A stretch of DNA of 64,000 bases, taken from Sepioteuthis lessoniana. Its lineage: Eukaryota; Mollusca; Cephalopoda; Myopsida; Loliginidae. This document shows positions 54,948-64,000 of this stretch, one piece after another. The DNA is taken from positions 42,501 to 106,500 of the forward strand of contig CAUZXS010005844.1 of the NCBI GenBank assembly GCA_963585895.1. Direction: 5' to 3'. The translations under genes and the position numbers were made by a program. How positions within the stretch are numbered: the stretch's first letter is position 1; each line of letters begins with the position of its first letter. A model generated the notes under the pieces. The model did no database searches. It saw nothing but the letters and a program-made list of their open reading frames with translations, and was not told where the DNA came from.

Positions 54948-55190
54948 TAAGTAAAGTTGGGGACCATAGTTGAGGGTTACCCGAAGGCTCCCTTTTCGAT
55001 AGCTACTACACCAAGGTGTAGGGGGAAGGGCACTACTCCTTTCCCTGGATTGCTCCACTTTATCCTTGATCCTGATTCTGAGTGTTAAGCAAAGTAGCAT
55101 CAAGTATAATTTTTTTGAGTTTTTGGAATGTCTCAACTTGGGATTAAACCCAGGTCTCCCGGGCCATTGGTGAACACTCTAACCATTATC
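54948..55190 (-). mobile_element. SINE-C
   Basis: AAAGTTGGGGACCATAGTTG to GTGAACACTCTAACCATTA; head truncated by a few bases. Confidence 0.83.
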
Positions 55191-55445
55191 TGCTATAATT
55201 GGAGATCCCATTAATTATTTTAAAAGTTTCAATCAGATTACCTCTCATTCTTCTTTATTGTAAAGTGGTTAGTTTTTATTTCTCTAATCTCCTCTTATCA
55301 CAGTAATCTTTTACATTTTTATTATTTTTGTCACTCTTTTTATATGCTCTCCAGTGAAGAAAATACGAAAACAAAATATTCCAAATGTGATGAATTTATT
55401 ATGATGGAAAGTCAACGTTGAAAAGTTTCGATTTAAATAAATCTT

Positions 55446-55740
55446 CATCAGGACGTTACGATGGTGTAATTGTTATCGTCGTAAGAAATGAACACGGCGA
55501 CACGAGTTCAAATCCTGGACGAAACTCATTGCATTTCACATAGCACTAATACCCTTGGGAAAGGTATGAATCCAATTATTCTCCCTCCAGCTATGGGTAA
55601 ATAATAGGACAGACTAGGTTCTTCAGCCTTGGTGAGGCAACTAGTCTAAAAGAAGGAAAACTCTGAATTCAAACCTGTAAAACTCCGCTTAAAAATTGAC
55701 CTTGTGTCATATCCTGCCCGAGCGGAGGGGTTGGTAAATA
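55446..55740 (+). mobile_element. SINE-B
   Basis: Head GATGGTGTAATTGTTATCGT with GAGTTCAAATCC, shared core, full tail. The flank GGACGATGGTG after it resembles GACGTTACGATGGTG before it. Confidence 0.88.
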
Positions 55741-55915
55741 GGACGATGGTGAAAAATGTTACTTTACCAACGATAGATATTTTTACAAAAATAACGGGAG
55801 AAGACAGAGTTGAAACAAAGAAAGACTCGTAACCGTTCAATCAGCTTTATTTGGATATACTTTCTCTTCTCCCGTTATTTTAATGAAATCAGCCATCGTT
55901 ATTAAAGCAACATTT

Positions 55916-56118
55916 TTTTCCCATCTTAGTTGCCTTATCAAGGCTGAAGAACCTAGTCTGCCCTACTATTTTACCCATAGCTGGGGGGAGAATAGTTGGA
56001 TTTACACCTTTCCCAAGGGTATTAGTGCTATGTGAAATGCAATCAGTCTCGGCCAGGATTTGAACTCGTGTCGCCGTGTCCATGTCCTACGACGATGACC
56101 ATTACACCACGTTTTGAG
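55916..56118 (-). mobile_element. SINE-B, tail-truncated but with target duplication
   Basis: TATTAAAGCAACATTT at 55900-55915 and 56119-56134 (16 bp). The insert lacks the last roughly 90 bp of the family's 3' end and begins TTTTCCCATCTTAGTTGCC. A truncated insert with a perfect duplication suggests priming without the usual tail. Confidence 0.85.
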
Positions 56119-56196
56119 TATTAAAGCAACATTTGTTCACTTGGAATAAAATTTTCTTACCATCCAGCCAATAATTCGATTTGCTCTTGATATCAT

Positions 56197-56640
56197 TAAC
56201 ATCATGTCGTGCCGCTAGCACGGATATCCCTGACCCTCTCTCGCCACTTCTCCTTATCGTTCATCTCCTCTGGCAGGTCTTCAGGGCTACATTCCGTACC
56301 CTCACATAGCTGCTGTATGTATGTTCGAGCTGGTCGTCCTGCTTTTGCTCGGCTATATGTGGGGGTCCATAGGAGTACATCACTTATGAGCTCGTCCCTG
56401 CTTCTTCAGCATGTCTGGTTACTCTAACTTGGATAGTTTTCGTGATGGGAGGCAGGTGGCCGTATATTTGGTGCCTTGTTGGGTGTTGCCGCCAGGGCTT
56501 GTTCAATATTGCTCGCAACATTCTTGTGTAATTGCCGTCCAGCTTCTTCTCCATCCGTTTAGTTAGCGTCCAAGTAGTGCATCCATACAGCAGTATCGAT
56601 ACGACAGCAGCCTGGAAGAAAATGCGTTTCATTTAATCGG
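56197..56640 (-). mobile_element. LINE-X, best minus-strand copy
   Basis: Minus strand: MKRIFFQAAVVSILLYGCTT, WTLTKRMEKKLDGNYTRMLR, ILNKPWRQHPT, YGHLPPITKTIQVRVTRHA. Further coding follows after a frameshift, down to the CATGATG tail. Reverse-transcriptase C-terminus of a non-LTR element, 5'-truncated. Confidence 0.82.
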
Positions 56641-56667
56641 TCTACGTTACGGGATCATAAATAATAA

Positions 56668-56739
56668 GTCGCTTTGTACTTTGCGAAATAAAAGTCGCTT
56701 TGTACTTTGCGAAATATATCTTTCGCAAAGTACAAAGCG
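56668..56739. repeat. Direct and inverted copies of a 19-bp motif
   Basis: CGCTTTGTACTTTGCGAAA occurs at about 56670 and at 56696-56714, and its exact inverse at 56721-56739, six bases away. This gives a perfect 19-bp hairpin. Confidence 0.9.
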
Positions 56740-57084
56740 TCTCGTCGTTTCCTTAGATACGAAAAGTTTATTTTTGACCACAACATTTTCTAGTAGTCAA
56801 CCATCGAGACACGAGAGAAAGACAGAGTGAAAGGTATTAGTTCTTACAAAAAAACATTATCATACATGAGTGAAAGACGAACAAAAACAGCCGACTTTGC
56901 TCCTCTCGTCCTCTCGCTTCAGAGAGCTCGATTCTCTGACTCAACCGGCCGCCTCCAATCCTCAACTTTGAACTCGACTGCTTAACTGCATTAACTTCCA
57001 AAAACCTCTTGATTATATGATATATTAATTACCTCATCCTCTAATGATATAATAACACGTCATTATATTTTTTCCCATACCTGA

Positions 57085-57345
57085 TAGCTAAATGGACACG
57101 GAGACACGAGTTCAAATCTTGCACGATTCTGATTACATTTCACGAAGCACTATTACTCCTGGGAGAGCTATGGACCCTTTTATTTGCTCTCTAGATATGG
57201 GTAAAGAGCAGGACAAACTGAGTTCTTCAGCCTTGGTTTGGCAGCCAGTATAGGAGAAAGGAAATTCTGAATCCAAACCAGTTAAACTCCGCTTAAAAAT
57301 TAACTTGTGTCACGTTCTGCCACTGCGGAGTTTCTGGTAAATACA
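57085..57345 (+). mobile_element. SINE-B, degenerate
   Basis: ACACGAGTTCAAATCTTGCA, CACTATTACTCCTGGGAGAG and TTCAGCCTTGGTTTGGCAGC; ends near TTTCTGGTAAATACA. Confidence 0.72.
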
Positions 57346-57990
57346 TATCCGATAGCTAAAGCAGCTGTCATTGAATTCAATTGTGCTTATTTTAAATCTC
57401 CCACCTCTAACAACGATTTCAAAACAGAACCCTGTTAGAACAGGCAAACTGTCAGCCTATATCCTGCGAAATGTGTACACAGATGACCTTCGTGGATTAA
57501 ACTTCCATCCAAATGTGTACACAGATGACCTTCGTGGATTAAACTTCCATCCAAAGTTTTTATCTAACTTACAATTTATTGATACAGAAAATAATTAACT
57601 GATATAATTAATTATTATCCTAAATTGTATAACAACAATAGACAAAATATGATTGTCAGCTTCAAGTGTCTCATAAAAAAAACACCTTGATCGGGTTGTG
57701 ATTTACTTTTTTGATTTCCTCGTTGCTTAATTTAAAATCAACTTTGATGTATTTGGATTCAATGTAGAATTTAAAGTTTTGGATTCAATGTAGAACTTAA
57801 AGTTTTTCTATGTGTAATTTTAATTGATGAGAAAAATAACCATCGAAGATAACGATGACTTTCTTTCATTACGATAAACAGTTTTCATTTTTGACTTGCG
57901 CTATAATTTGTAAATGTTACGAAATCCCTATGGGTCAGTGCTCTTTATTAGGGATCCTGACGGCATTTAATGTCTGCGCAGGGCTGATGA
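57346..57990. other. Unrecognised, with a 42-bp duplication
   Basis: GTGTACACAGATGACCTTCG and the 20 bp after it are repeated at 57470 and 57512. Near 57740-57800 TTGGATTCAATGTAGAA is repeated. A 75-residue plus frame spans the first duplication; I do not recognise it. Confidence 0.45.
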
Positions 57991-57992
57991 AT

Positions 57993-58260
57993 GTTTATTT
58001 CTACCTAACCCCTTCGCACAAGCAGGATGCAACACAAAGTCAAGTTTTAAGCGGATTTAAACTGGTGTGAATTCAGAGTTTTCCTTCTCCTAGACTGGTT
58101 GCCATACCAAGGTTAAAGAGCAGAGTCTGTTCTACAATTTAACCATAGATAGGGAGAAAATATTTTGGTTCTTAATTTTCCCAAAGGTAATAGTTCTGTG
58201 CAAAATACAGTCTCGTTCAGGATTTGAACTCGGGTCTCCGGGTCAATTTCCTACAATGAT
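57993..58260 (-). mobile_element. SINE-B, diverged
   Basis: CTAACCCCTTCGCACAAGCA, AATTCAGAGTTTTCCTTCTC and GATTTGAACTCGGGTCTCCG. Confidence 0.72.
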
Positions 58261-58289
58261 ATACCCCCCACAAAGTGAAGCAGCACCCT

Positions 58290-58430
58290 ACAAAATATCT
58301 TCTGTATCGTTCACAACGTAAGACGAACAAAATATATCAGGTGAAGTAAGGACGAACCCATGATCGACCTTCTCTTATGGACTCTTACATATGGACACAC
58401 CAGTGTTAGTAGACCAGTAAAAATTTACAT
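58290..58430 (+). mobile_element. LINE-X fragment
   Basis: GTGAAGTAAGGACGAACCCA, GGACTCTTACATATGGACAC and ACCAGTGTTAGTAGACCAG align with the coding 3' part at 48320-48410. Confidence 0.55.
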
Positions 58431-58494
58431 TTATTAGCCCTGAGAGGCTTTCATAGTATTACACTATTTTCTTCATTTCACTTAACATATTTTG

Positions 58495-58916
58495 CCCTGT
58501 CTGCTGGGACTATAATACACTGCTTCTCGGCGGATGGGTAAGACTCTTTCTCAGGCGATATGACACTAAACAACCTGATCGAGGTTCCAGTAATGCTGAA
58601 CTTTTGGGGAATGCAGAGTATCCCTTCATTGCCATCACTCTCAGGACTACTCTGGCCCGGAGCGGTAGCTCCTGTTAGGGTCCTATCTATGGGTCAAATA
58701 GAACTAAACTGTGATTTCTTGAGTTTACTTTTTTTGCATTTAAACTGCGTATTTATGTCAAACTGAATTGTTTAAAATAGAACTGTTTTGACATTTAAAC
58801 TGCGTACTCATGCTAAACTGAATTGCTCGAAATAGAACTGCTATGACATGTAAACTGCGTACTTATACGATACTGAAATATCTGAAATAAAACTGTTTTT
58901 ACATTTAATTATATGT
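58495..58916 (+). mobile_element. D element, tail missing
   Basis: Head CCCTGTCTGCTGGGACTATA, CTGATCGAGGTTCCAGTAAT, GGTCCTATCTATGGGTCAAA, four internal units; the next D head starts immediately. Confidence 0.78.
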
Positions 58917-59600
58917 ATTGCCCAGTTGGCTGGGGCTTTAGAATACACCGACTGTACCTCTGCAGAGAGATAAGGCCACCACAACTAGTCGTGGATATGA
59001 CACAAAACAATCTGATGGTGAGGTTCCTATACTTTTGGAGCTTTAGGGAATGCAGAGCACCCCTTCATTGCCATCGCTATCAGGTCCACTCTGGCTCGGA
59101 GTGGTAGCACCTGATAGCCCTATCTATGGGTTAAACAGAACTATACTGCGTACTTATGCTAAACTGAACTGTTTGAATTAGAACGGTTTGACTAAACTGA
59201 ATACCTTAAAATAGAAATGTTTTTGACAATTAAACAGTGCACTTACATTTAAACTGCATATTTATGCTAAACTGAATTGTTTGAAATGGAACTATTTTTG
59301 ACACTGAAACTGTACTCACGCTAAACTGAATTGTTTCATATAGAACTGTTTTGAGATTTAACTGTGCATAAACAAAATCTATACTTATACTAAACTGATT
59401 TATTTGAATTAGAACTGTTTGACTAAACCGAATAGCTTGAAATAGAAATGTTTTCAACAAACTCTGTACTCATGCTAAATTGAATTGTATATATAGAACT
59501 GATTATTTGTATAAAAATGTATTTGGCATTAAATAACCTACAAAGGTTGATATGCCATAAAACCCAAACAAACGACCAACCAACCAACCAACCAACGTAG
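58917..59600 (+). mobile_element. D element, reference copy
   Basis: Head hairpin CAGTTGG...CCGACTG (58923-58929/58948-58954) and CCTCTGCAGAG. A 15-bp stem follows: CTATCAGGT and CCACTC (59077-59091) pair with GAGTGG and ACCTGATAG (59099-59117), with a four-base bulge. About eight internal units and tail GGCATTAAATAACC...GGTTGATATGCC complete it, then (CCAA)n. Confidence 0.88.
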
Positions 59601-59604
59601 TATA

Positions 59605-59770
59605 TTTTGTTCGTCTTACCTTGTTAACGGTACATCAGCTGTTATGTAGGTTGTTGCTCTAATTGGTGTAACCATACAGTAGTTCATATACGGCTACAGC
59701 TTTAAAGAATTTCCGTTTTATTTTATTAGAAGGATCGGATTTCCATGTAGTTGTTAAACTGTAAGAAGTC
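59605..59770 (-). mobile_element. LINE-X fragment
   Basis: Minus strand carries an IKRKFFKAVAVYELLYG-like reading, corresponding to the FFQAAVVSILLYG segment of other copies. Confidence 0.5.
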
Positions 59771-59904
59771 TATGCTTCTCCTATGCGTATGTTGACAACA
59801 TTTTGAGAAGATAAGATATTGCTACCGAAGTACCGAACTGGCCGACTTATTTTAAAAGATGGCGATTTAATGAGAAGATAGAACCATCTTGATCAACATA
59901 CATG

Positions 59905-60455
59905 TGTAATATAATGGCCGAGGGATTTCGTTTTATATATCTGGCCTTTGGGTTTAGTTAGGCTGAGAACCTTTCTGCTCAGCACATGGGTTAGTTAGGT
60001 GCAAACTTGAGCACAGGTGTTGACGCACGCGCGGGGAGGATGTGTCGTTCACAGATGTGAAAATAAAAATCCCAGAGAGATGTGACCAGGGATGTGAATG
60101 ACGTCATGCATCGGAAGCGTGCGCGGAGGATTTTGGGAGATTTGAAAAAGTCAGGAGTTGAGAACTAGACTCCGAACGGGAAGGGTCGACTTTCGGGGCT
60201 CGCTGAGGCCAGACGAATTTGTGCACTACGGGCGCCGCACGTGATGGGGGGGGGGCAGATGGAAAAGTCACCATAGAAAGATCGTGCATCTCTTTTCCTT
60301 ATGTCAAAACCTTTAACTCAAAGTTAAAAAATGGTTTCGTACCTGAACTAAGAAGTTGTTACGTGTTTTTCGTGTTTCGGGATCCCTATGTTCTCTGTAT
60401 ATATGTTATGAACATTCTATGTACGTTTCCCATATTCATGTATGGGTATGTTACA
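59905..60455 (+). mobile_element. LTR-3 copy (isolated LTR)
   Basis: TGTAATATAA...GTATGTTACA with exact 4-bp duplication CATG (59901-59904, 60456-60459). TGACGTCA is at 60099-60106. The poly-A signal is decayed (GTTAAAAAATGG). Confidence 0.85.
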
Positions 60456-60459
60456 CATG

Positions 60460-60928
60460 AACTCGGTTTTATCTAAATTATCTAAAGGTGTACTTGTCAG
60501 AAGTGCTAGATCATCTGCGTCGTCTGCATGAGTAAATCTTGTTAGTAAATTTTACCGGCTGTCTTTGCTGGTCTAGATCTGTTTTAAAAGTTATCGATTT
60601 GATGTAAATTAAAGTGACAAAGTTGACTTTGATCTGAAAATTATACGGTATGAAACGCTAATTTTATTTGACTTACTTTATTTATTTTGTATTTTTTAAT
60701 GCTCGTCTGGCCCGTCAATAATGATGTCAGTACCTCCATCTTCCCTGCTCCCCTGTTCGTTTGGATAAGAATACAAATTTGTGCCGGCTAGGGTGGTGTT
60801 AGAGGTCTGCGTTCGAATTCAGATAAAAAAGCAGGACTTCTTGAATAGAATTTCGAGGCAAGCAAACACTTCTCGTTTTCTTACACTGTTGGTGAAACTT
60901 AGAATACACTGATAGAATCCCCCGCAGA
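60460..60928. other. No recognised feature
   Basis: Spacer between two oppositely oriented LTR-3 copies. No coding signal; too short and wrong in orientation to be a retroelement interior. Confidence 0.5.
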
Positions 60929-61509
60929 TGTACCATATTCACAATTAACGCAAAATACAGCCATGTGTGAAATAGACATGGCATGTTGGTAACACATATA
61001 CATATAAAGAATATAGGAATCTCGAAATTCGAAAACACGTAACGTCTTCTTGTTCAGGTACGAAACCTTTTTATTAACTTTGAGTTAAAGGTTACGACAT
61101 AAGGAGGAGAGACACAATCTTCTATGCTGTCTTATTCATTTGGCCCCCATAGGGCGCAAGTTCGCCTTGCGTCTTATTCATTTGGCCCCCATAGGGCGCA
61201 AGTTCGCCTCGCGTCTGCGAGCTCCAAAAGTCGAAGCTCTTCGTTTGGCGTCTAGTACTCAACTCCTAACTTTCTTCAAATCTCCACAAACCTCTGCGCG
61301 CTTCCGGTGCGTGACGTCACTCACACCCCGTCACCCGTTTTGTCCCGGACTATTGTGACATATGAGTGACACCTCCATCCGCCCGTGTTAACACCTCAAT
61401 GTTTGCACCTCAATGTTTGCACCTAACTAACCCATGTGCTGAGCCGAAAAGTTCTCAGCCTAACTAAACTCAAAGGTATGGGCCGAAATCCCTTGGCCAT
61501 TACGTTACA
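60929..61509 (-). mobile_element. LTR-3 copy (isolated LTR), inverted
   Basis: Exact 4-bp duplication CAGA (60925-60928, 61510-61513). TGACGTCA at 61312-61319; AATAAA at the complement of 61070-61075. A 42-bp segment with TTGGCCCCCATAGGGCGCAA is directly duplicated (61130-61210). Confidence 0.85.
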
Positions 61510-61554
61510 CAGAGGATTAATCCCCACAAAAATTATTAGAGTCCAACAGGAATA

Positions 61555-62870
61555 CTTGGAATCGTCTAACTGTATGCAAACAAATAATTGACATAACATA
61601 GAATTATTAGTATTAAATAGCAATACAGGGTGGAACGATAAAATTGTCGCCCTAGAAAAGACGACATGATTCCATTTCCGTTTAATGAAAACCGGTTTTC
61701 TTTTTTTGTTGCAGACCATCTACTAGTTGGCCAGTTGTATACAAATACCAAGGGCGATACGATAGGAGCCTTCTATCATTTCTGAAAGTGACACAATGTT
61801 CAACGAGCGAGATCGAAGATGCACCGCTGTACAACTCATGCTCTCTACCGATCCAAGTTATGACAACAGGACCATTGCCAGCACCCTGAAAATGCACATT
61901 TGGATTGCCACGAATAACAGGAACGTGCCCAAGGTGATGAAAACAAAGTTTCCGGCAACGGTTATGGTCTTTGGTGCGGTTTCAAAAGAGGGCCACATCA
62001 TGCCACTTCACACCTTCGAAGTCGGCTTGAAAGTCAACACCAAAGTGTACCTGGATGTGCTGAAGAGTGTGGTGATGCCCTGGTGCAATCAGGTGGCCGG
62101 CGGCAGACCCTGGGTGTGTTAGCAGGACTCGGCGCCGGCCCACAAGTCCAAAGAGACCAAGGCTTGGCTTCAGATGGAGTGCTACGACTTTGTACCCTTC
62201 CCTTACTGGTCCCCTCCTCTCCCGACCTGAACCCGCTGGACAACTTCGTTTGGTCATACGTCGAGAACATCACCAACATTACCTCCCACAACACAAAAGC
62301 CAGCCTGATCACCGCCATCCGCCGAGTATTCGCCAAGTATTCGCCGAGCTCCCACCGGCGCTTGTGGAAAAGGCATGCTCCCAGTTCCGGATCCGTATCG
62401 AGGCGGTGATTGAGACTGAAGGCGGCTACATTGAATAGATGTCAGCTCTACTACATAATCAAGTTACCTGAATTGATTTTTTCAATAAAAGTTTTAAAAT
62501 AAAGCTGTAGTGTTGTTTTCTTTAGAACAACAATTTTATCGTTCCACCCTGTACTTGTAACCTGTTAAATAAGTGCAAAAATGATTAATATTATATAGAA
62601 TTACTAGAATTAGATAAAAATACTTGAAATCGTTCAAAAGTGTACAAACAAATGATTAATATTATATAGAATTATTAGTATTTGATAGCAGATATTGAAA
62701 CCATTTATATATGGACAAACACGATTAATGTTACATAGAATTATTTGTATTAGATAACAATACTTGAAACCATTTAACTGTGTGCAAACAAAGGATTAAT
62801 ATTCTATAGAATTATTAATATTTCGATAGCAATACTTGAAACCGCTTAATTGTGTAGAAACAAATGAGCT
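61555..62870 (+). repeat. D-type internal array split by a transposon
   Basis: About one unit to the left of 61626 and five to the right of 62553, each with ATAGAATTATTAGTATT and TACTTGAAACCATTTAACTG. No D head or tail adjoins. Confidence 0.7.
61626..62551 (+). mobile_element. maT-like (DD37D) transposon, internally deleted
   Basis: Perfect 22-bp inverted termini beginning CAGGGTGGAACGATAAAATT, flanked by TA (61624-61625, 62552-62553). ATG at 61797 gives NERDRRCTAVQLM, then a jump past most of the N-terminus and the first catalytic Asp to RNVPKVMKTKFPATVMVFG. A stop precedes QDSAPAHKSKETKAW (second Asp). A frameshift precedes SPDLNPLDNFVWSYVE, with 37 residues between the two Asp. A further shift leads to ALVEKACSQFRIRIEAV. 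Ends intact, enzyme dead: it could only move with help. Confidence 0.88.
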
Positions 62871-62879
62871 CTGGCTCAT

Positions 62880-63600
62880 ATCTATAATCAGGGACACGGG
62901 ACTGTATGAGTTTCTTATCAGGCAGGTAGTGCAAAAGGACAATTACTTTTTCTCCCACAAGATGAGAAAGCGACAGGCCATGAAGGACAAGAGTGAAAAC
63001 TGCCTTGTAAATCTTTTCAGCAAATTTAGGCATCCCCTCCTACTTAATATATGTTTTTCGTTTTTTTTAGACGAGAAAAATTTCTGCTATGAACAGATGG
63101 TGAACTTACAAGAAAACCTTTGACTCACTGTGTACTCACGAAATTTATCTATTTGAGGAAAACCAAACACCCGATCGACATCATGATGTTTGTGACGGTC
63201 ACTAGCGAAAGGGTTGTAATACCTTTGTTCATCTCCCTGCATGGCCTCAGGCACAACATGAAGGTTTCTTTCAAGTGCCTATAGGAAATAGGGCTGGCCT
63301 GGATCGAGAGGGTGGCTGACATCTGGCAAAAGGACTCTACACAATGCTATACATGCAGGAAAATCCGGTGTTGGCTGTGAAAAAATTTCTACGGGCACAT
63401 CAGCTGCCTAACTTGAGAGATTGCAAAACCCCTAATCCTGATGTGTGTGACAGAATAGACGAACAAAACTCCATGTTACTCCAAAGATGAATTGGAGGCA
63501 AGGATGACAGCAAAATCTACGAATTTATTCAAGGAAACTATCGTAAAGGTTTGGAAGAGATTTCGAAGTCGTCTCGAGGTCGTGGTTAAAGTCAATGGTT
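62880..63600 (+). pseudogene. maT/Tc1-type transposase, decayed
   Basis: The frame from 62836 reads HKMRKRQAMKDKSENCLVNL and FFLDEKNFCYEQMVN, the latter around the first catalytic Asp. Later, in shifted frames, come MMFVTVTSE, HGLRHNMKV, QKDSTQCYTCRKIRCWL (second Asp) and a C-terminal piece to about 63600. The same family is at 21400-21643. No inverted termini seen. Confidence 0.72.
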
Positions 63601-63725
63601 GAATAAATTTCATCTATAATATTTTAAGATGTCTTCATATAATTTTGTTGAATATATCAGATAAAGTGAGATGTCGCTGTTAATTTCATTTTTGCGTACT
63701 TGAGAAGGCAAGTTGTCCATTGCAC

Positions 63726-63769
63726 TCTCTCTCTCTCTCTCTCTCTCTGTATATATATATATATATAGG
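63726..63769. repeat. (CT)n-(TA)n microsatellite
   Basis: CT about 63726-63749, TA about 63750-63768. Confidence 0.95.
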
Positions 63770-64000
63770 GTGCGGAAGTAAAATATGGAATAATTTTTAA
63801 TATTTTTAAAAATCTGATTAGTCCAATTAAAAAAAAAAAACGCGATAAATCTAAATTTTCCTGATTATCTCTATATTCAAGCACTTTTTCATTAAACTTC
63901 TGCCCAATGCGAGTGAGCAAGAAAAGAACCAACAAAGAATCTATGATTTGCACAATGGCGAAACCAAGCCAAAATTTTTTTCGAAATGATTGGAATTTCT
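63770..64000 (+). mobile_element. Left end of a Tc1/mariner-type element, cut by the window
   Basis: GGGTGCGGAAGTAAAATATG follows TA and looks like a transposon terminus. Near 63930-63985 one plus frame reads QQRIYDLHNGETKPKF, like the first helix of a transposase DNA-binding domain. The rest is outside the window. Confidence 0.4.

Noticed and set aside
59905-61509. Two LTR-3 copies as the ends of one retroelement
   Set aside because: They are in opposite orientation, only 470 bp apart, have different target duplications, and have nothing coding between them.
61982-62336. Minus-strand frames of 91 and 100 residues
   Set aside because: Antisense to the decayed maT-like transposase.

Overview
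The window looks like intergenic or intronic DNA from a repeat-rich, AT-rich animal genome. I find no intact host protein-coding gene, rRNA, genuine tRNA or CRISPR array. Almost everything recognisable is a mobile element or its debris. There are several tRNA-headed SINE families, mariner/Tc1-type DNA transposons, non-LTR retrotransposon ends, three kinds of isolated LTR, and long GA/TA/CA/GAA microsatellites. This mix fits a lophotrochozoan invertebrate, probably a mollusc and possibly a cephalopod. That placement is inference from repeat style, not from a marker gene.

Local family labels are mine. SINE-A has a tRNA-like head, a core and a hairpin tail. SINE-B has a different tRNA-like head and tail but shares the core with SINE-A. 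SINE-C has a third tRNA-like head. SINE-E has a fourth tRNA-like head and ends in sequence shared with D. D and its variant D' are 0.4-1.1 kb non-autonomous elements. Each has a head made of a chain of inverted repeats, then a variable tandem array of about 55-65 bp units, and for D the same hairpin tail as SINE-A. LINE-X is a recurring 3' end of a reverse-transcriptase element. LTR-1, LTR-2 and LTR-3 are isolated LTR-like elements, each starting TGT, ending ACA and, where both ends are visible, flanked by 4-bp repeats.

Layout. 1-4.7 kb: an LTR-1 end inside a mariner relic, SINE-C, SINE-A and a D element with an eight-fold amplified tail. 5.1-7.5 kb: the 3' part of a non-LTR element with a CCHC motif and a restriction-like endonuclease motif. 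8.3-16.9 kb: D elements, SINEs, a purine-rich satellite, a LINE end and LTR-3. 17.3-20 kb: SINEs and a transposase N-terminus whose helix-turn-helix segment is tandemly amplified. 20.5-21.3 kb: a microsatellite block. 21.4-29.6 kb: transposase fragments, D elements and a long foldback element. 30.8-34.3 kb: the least repetitive part, with two or three promoter-like patches. 34.5-46.6 kb: D', D, SINE-C, SINE-E, LTR-1 and LTR-2. 48.8-50 kb: a MITE and a 27-bp minisatellite. 50.9-59.6 kb: more D, SINE and LINE-X copies. 59.9-64 kb: two LTR-3 copies, a deleted maT-like transposon with perfect inverted termini, a second decayed transposase and the start of a Tc1/mariner-type element at the right edge.

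The elements are repeatedly nested, and the target-site duplications make the order readable. No copy in the window looks able to move by itself. The best candidate for something undescribed is the D family with its hairpin chain and the hairpin tail it shares with SINE-A.
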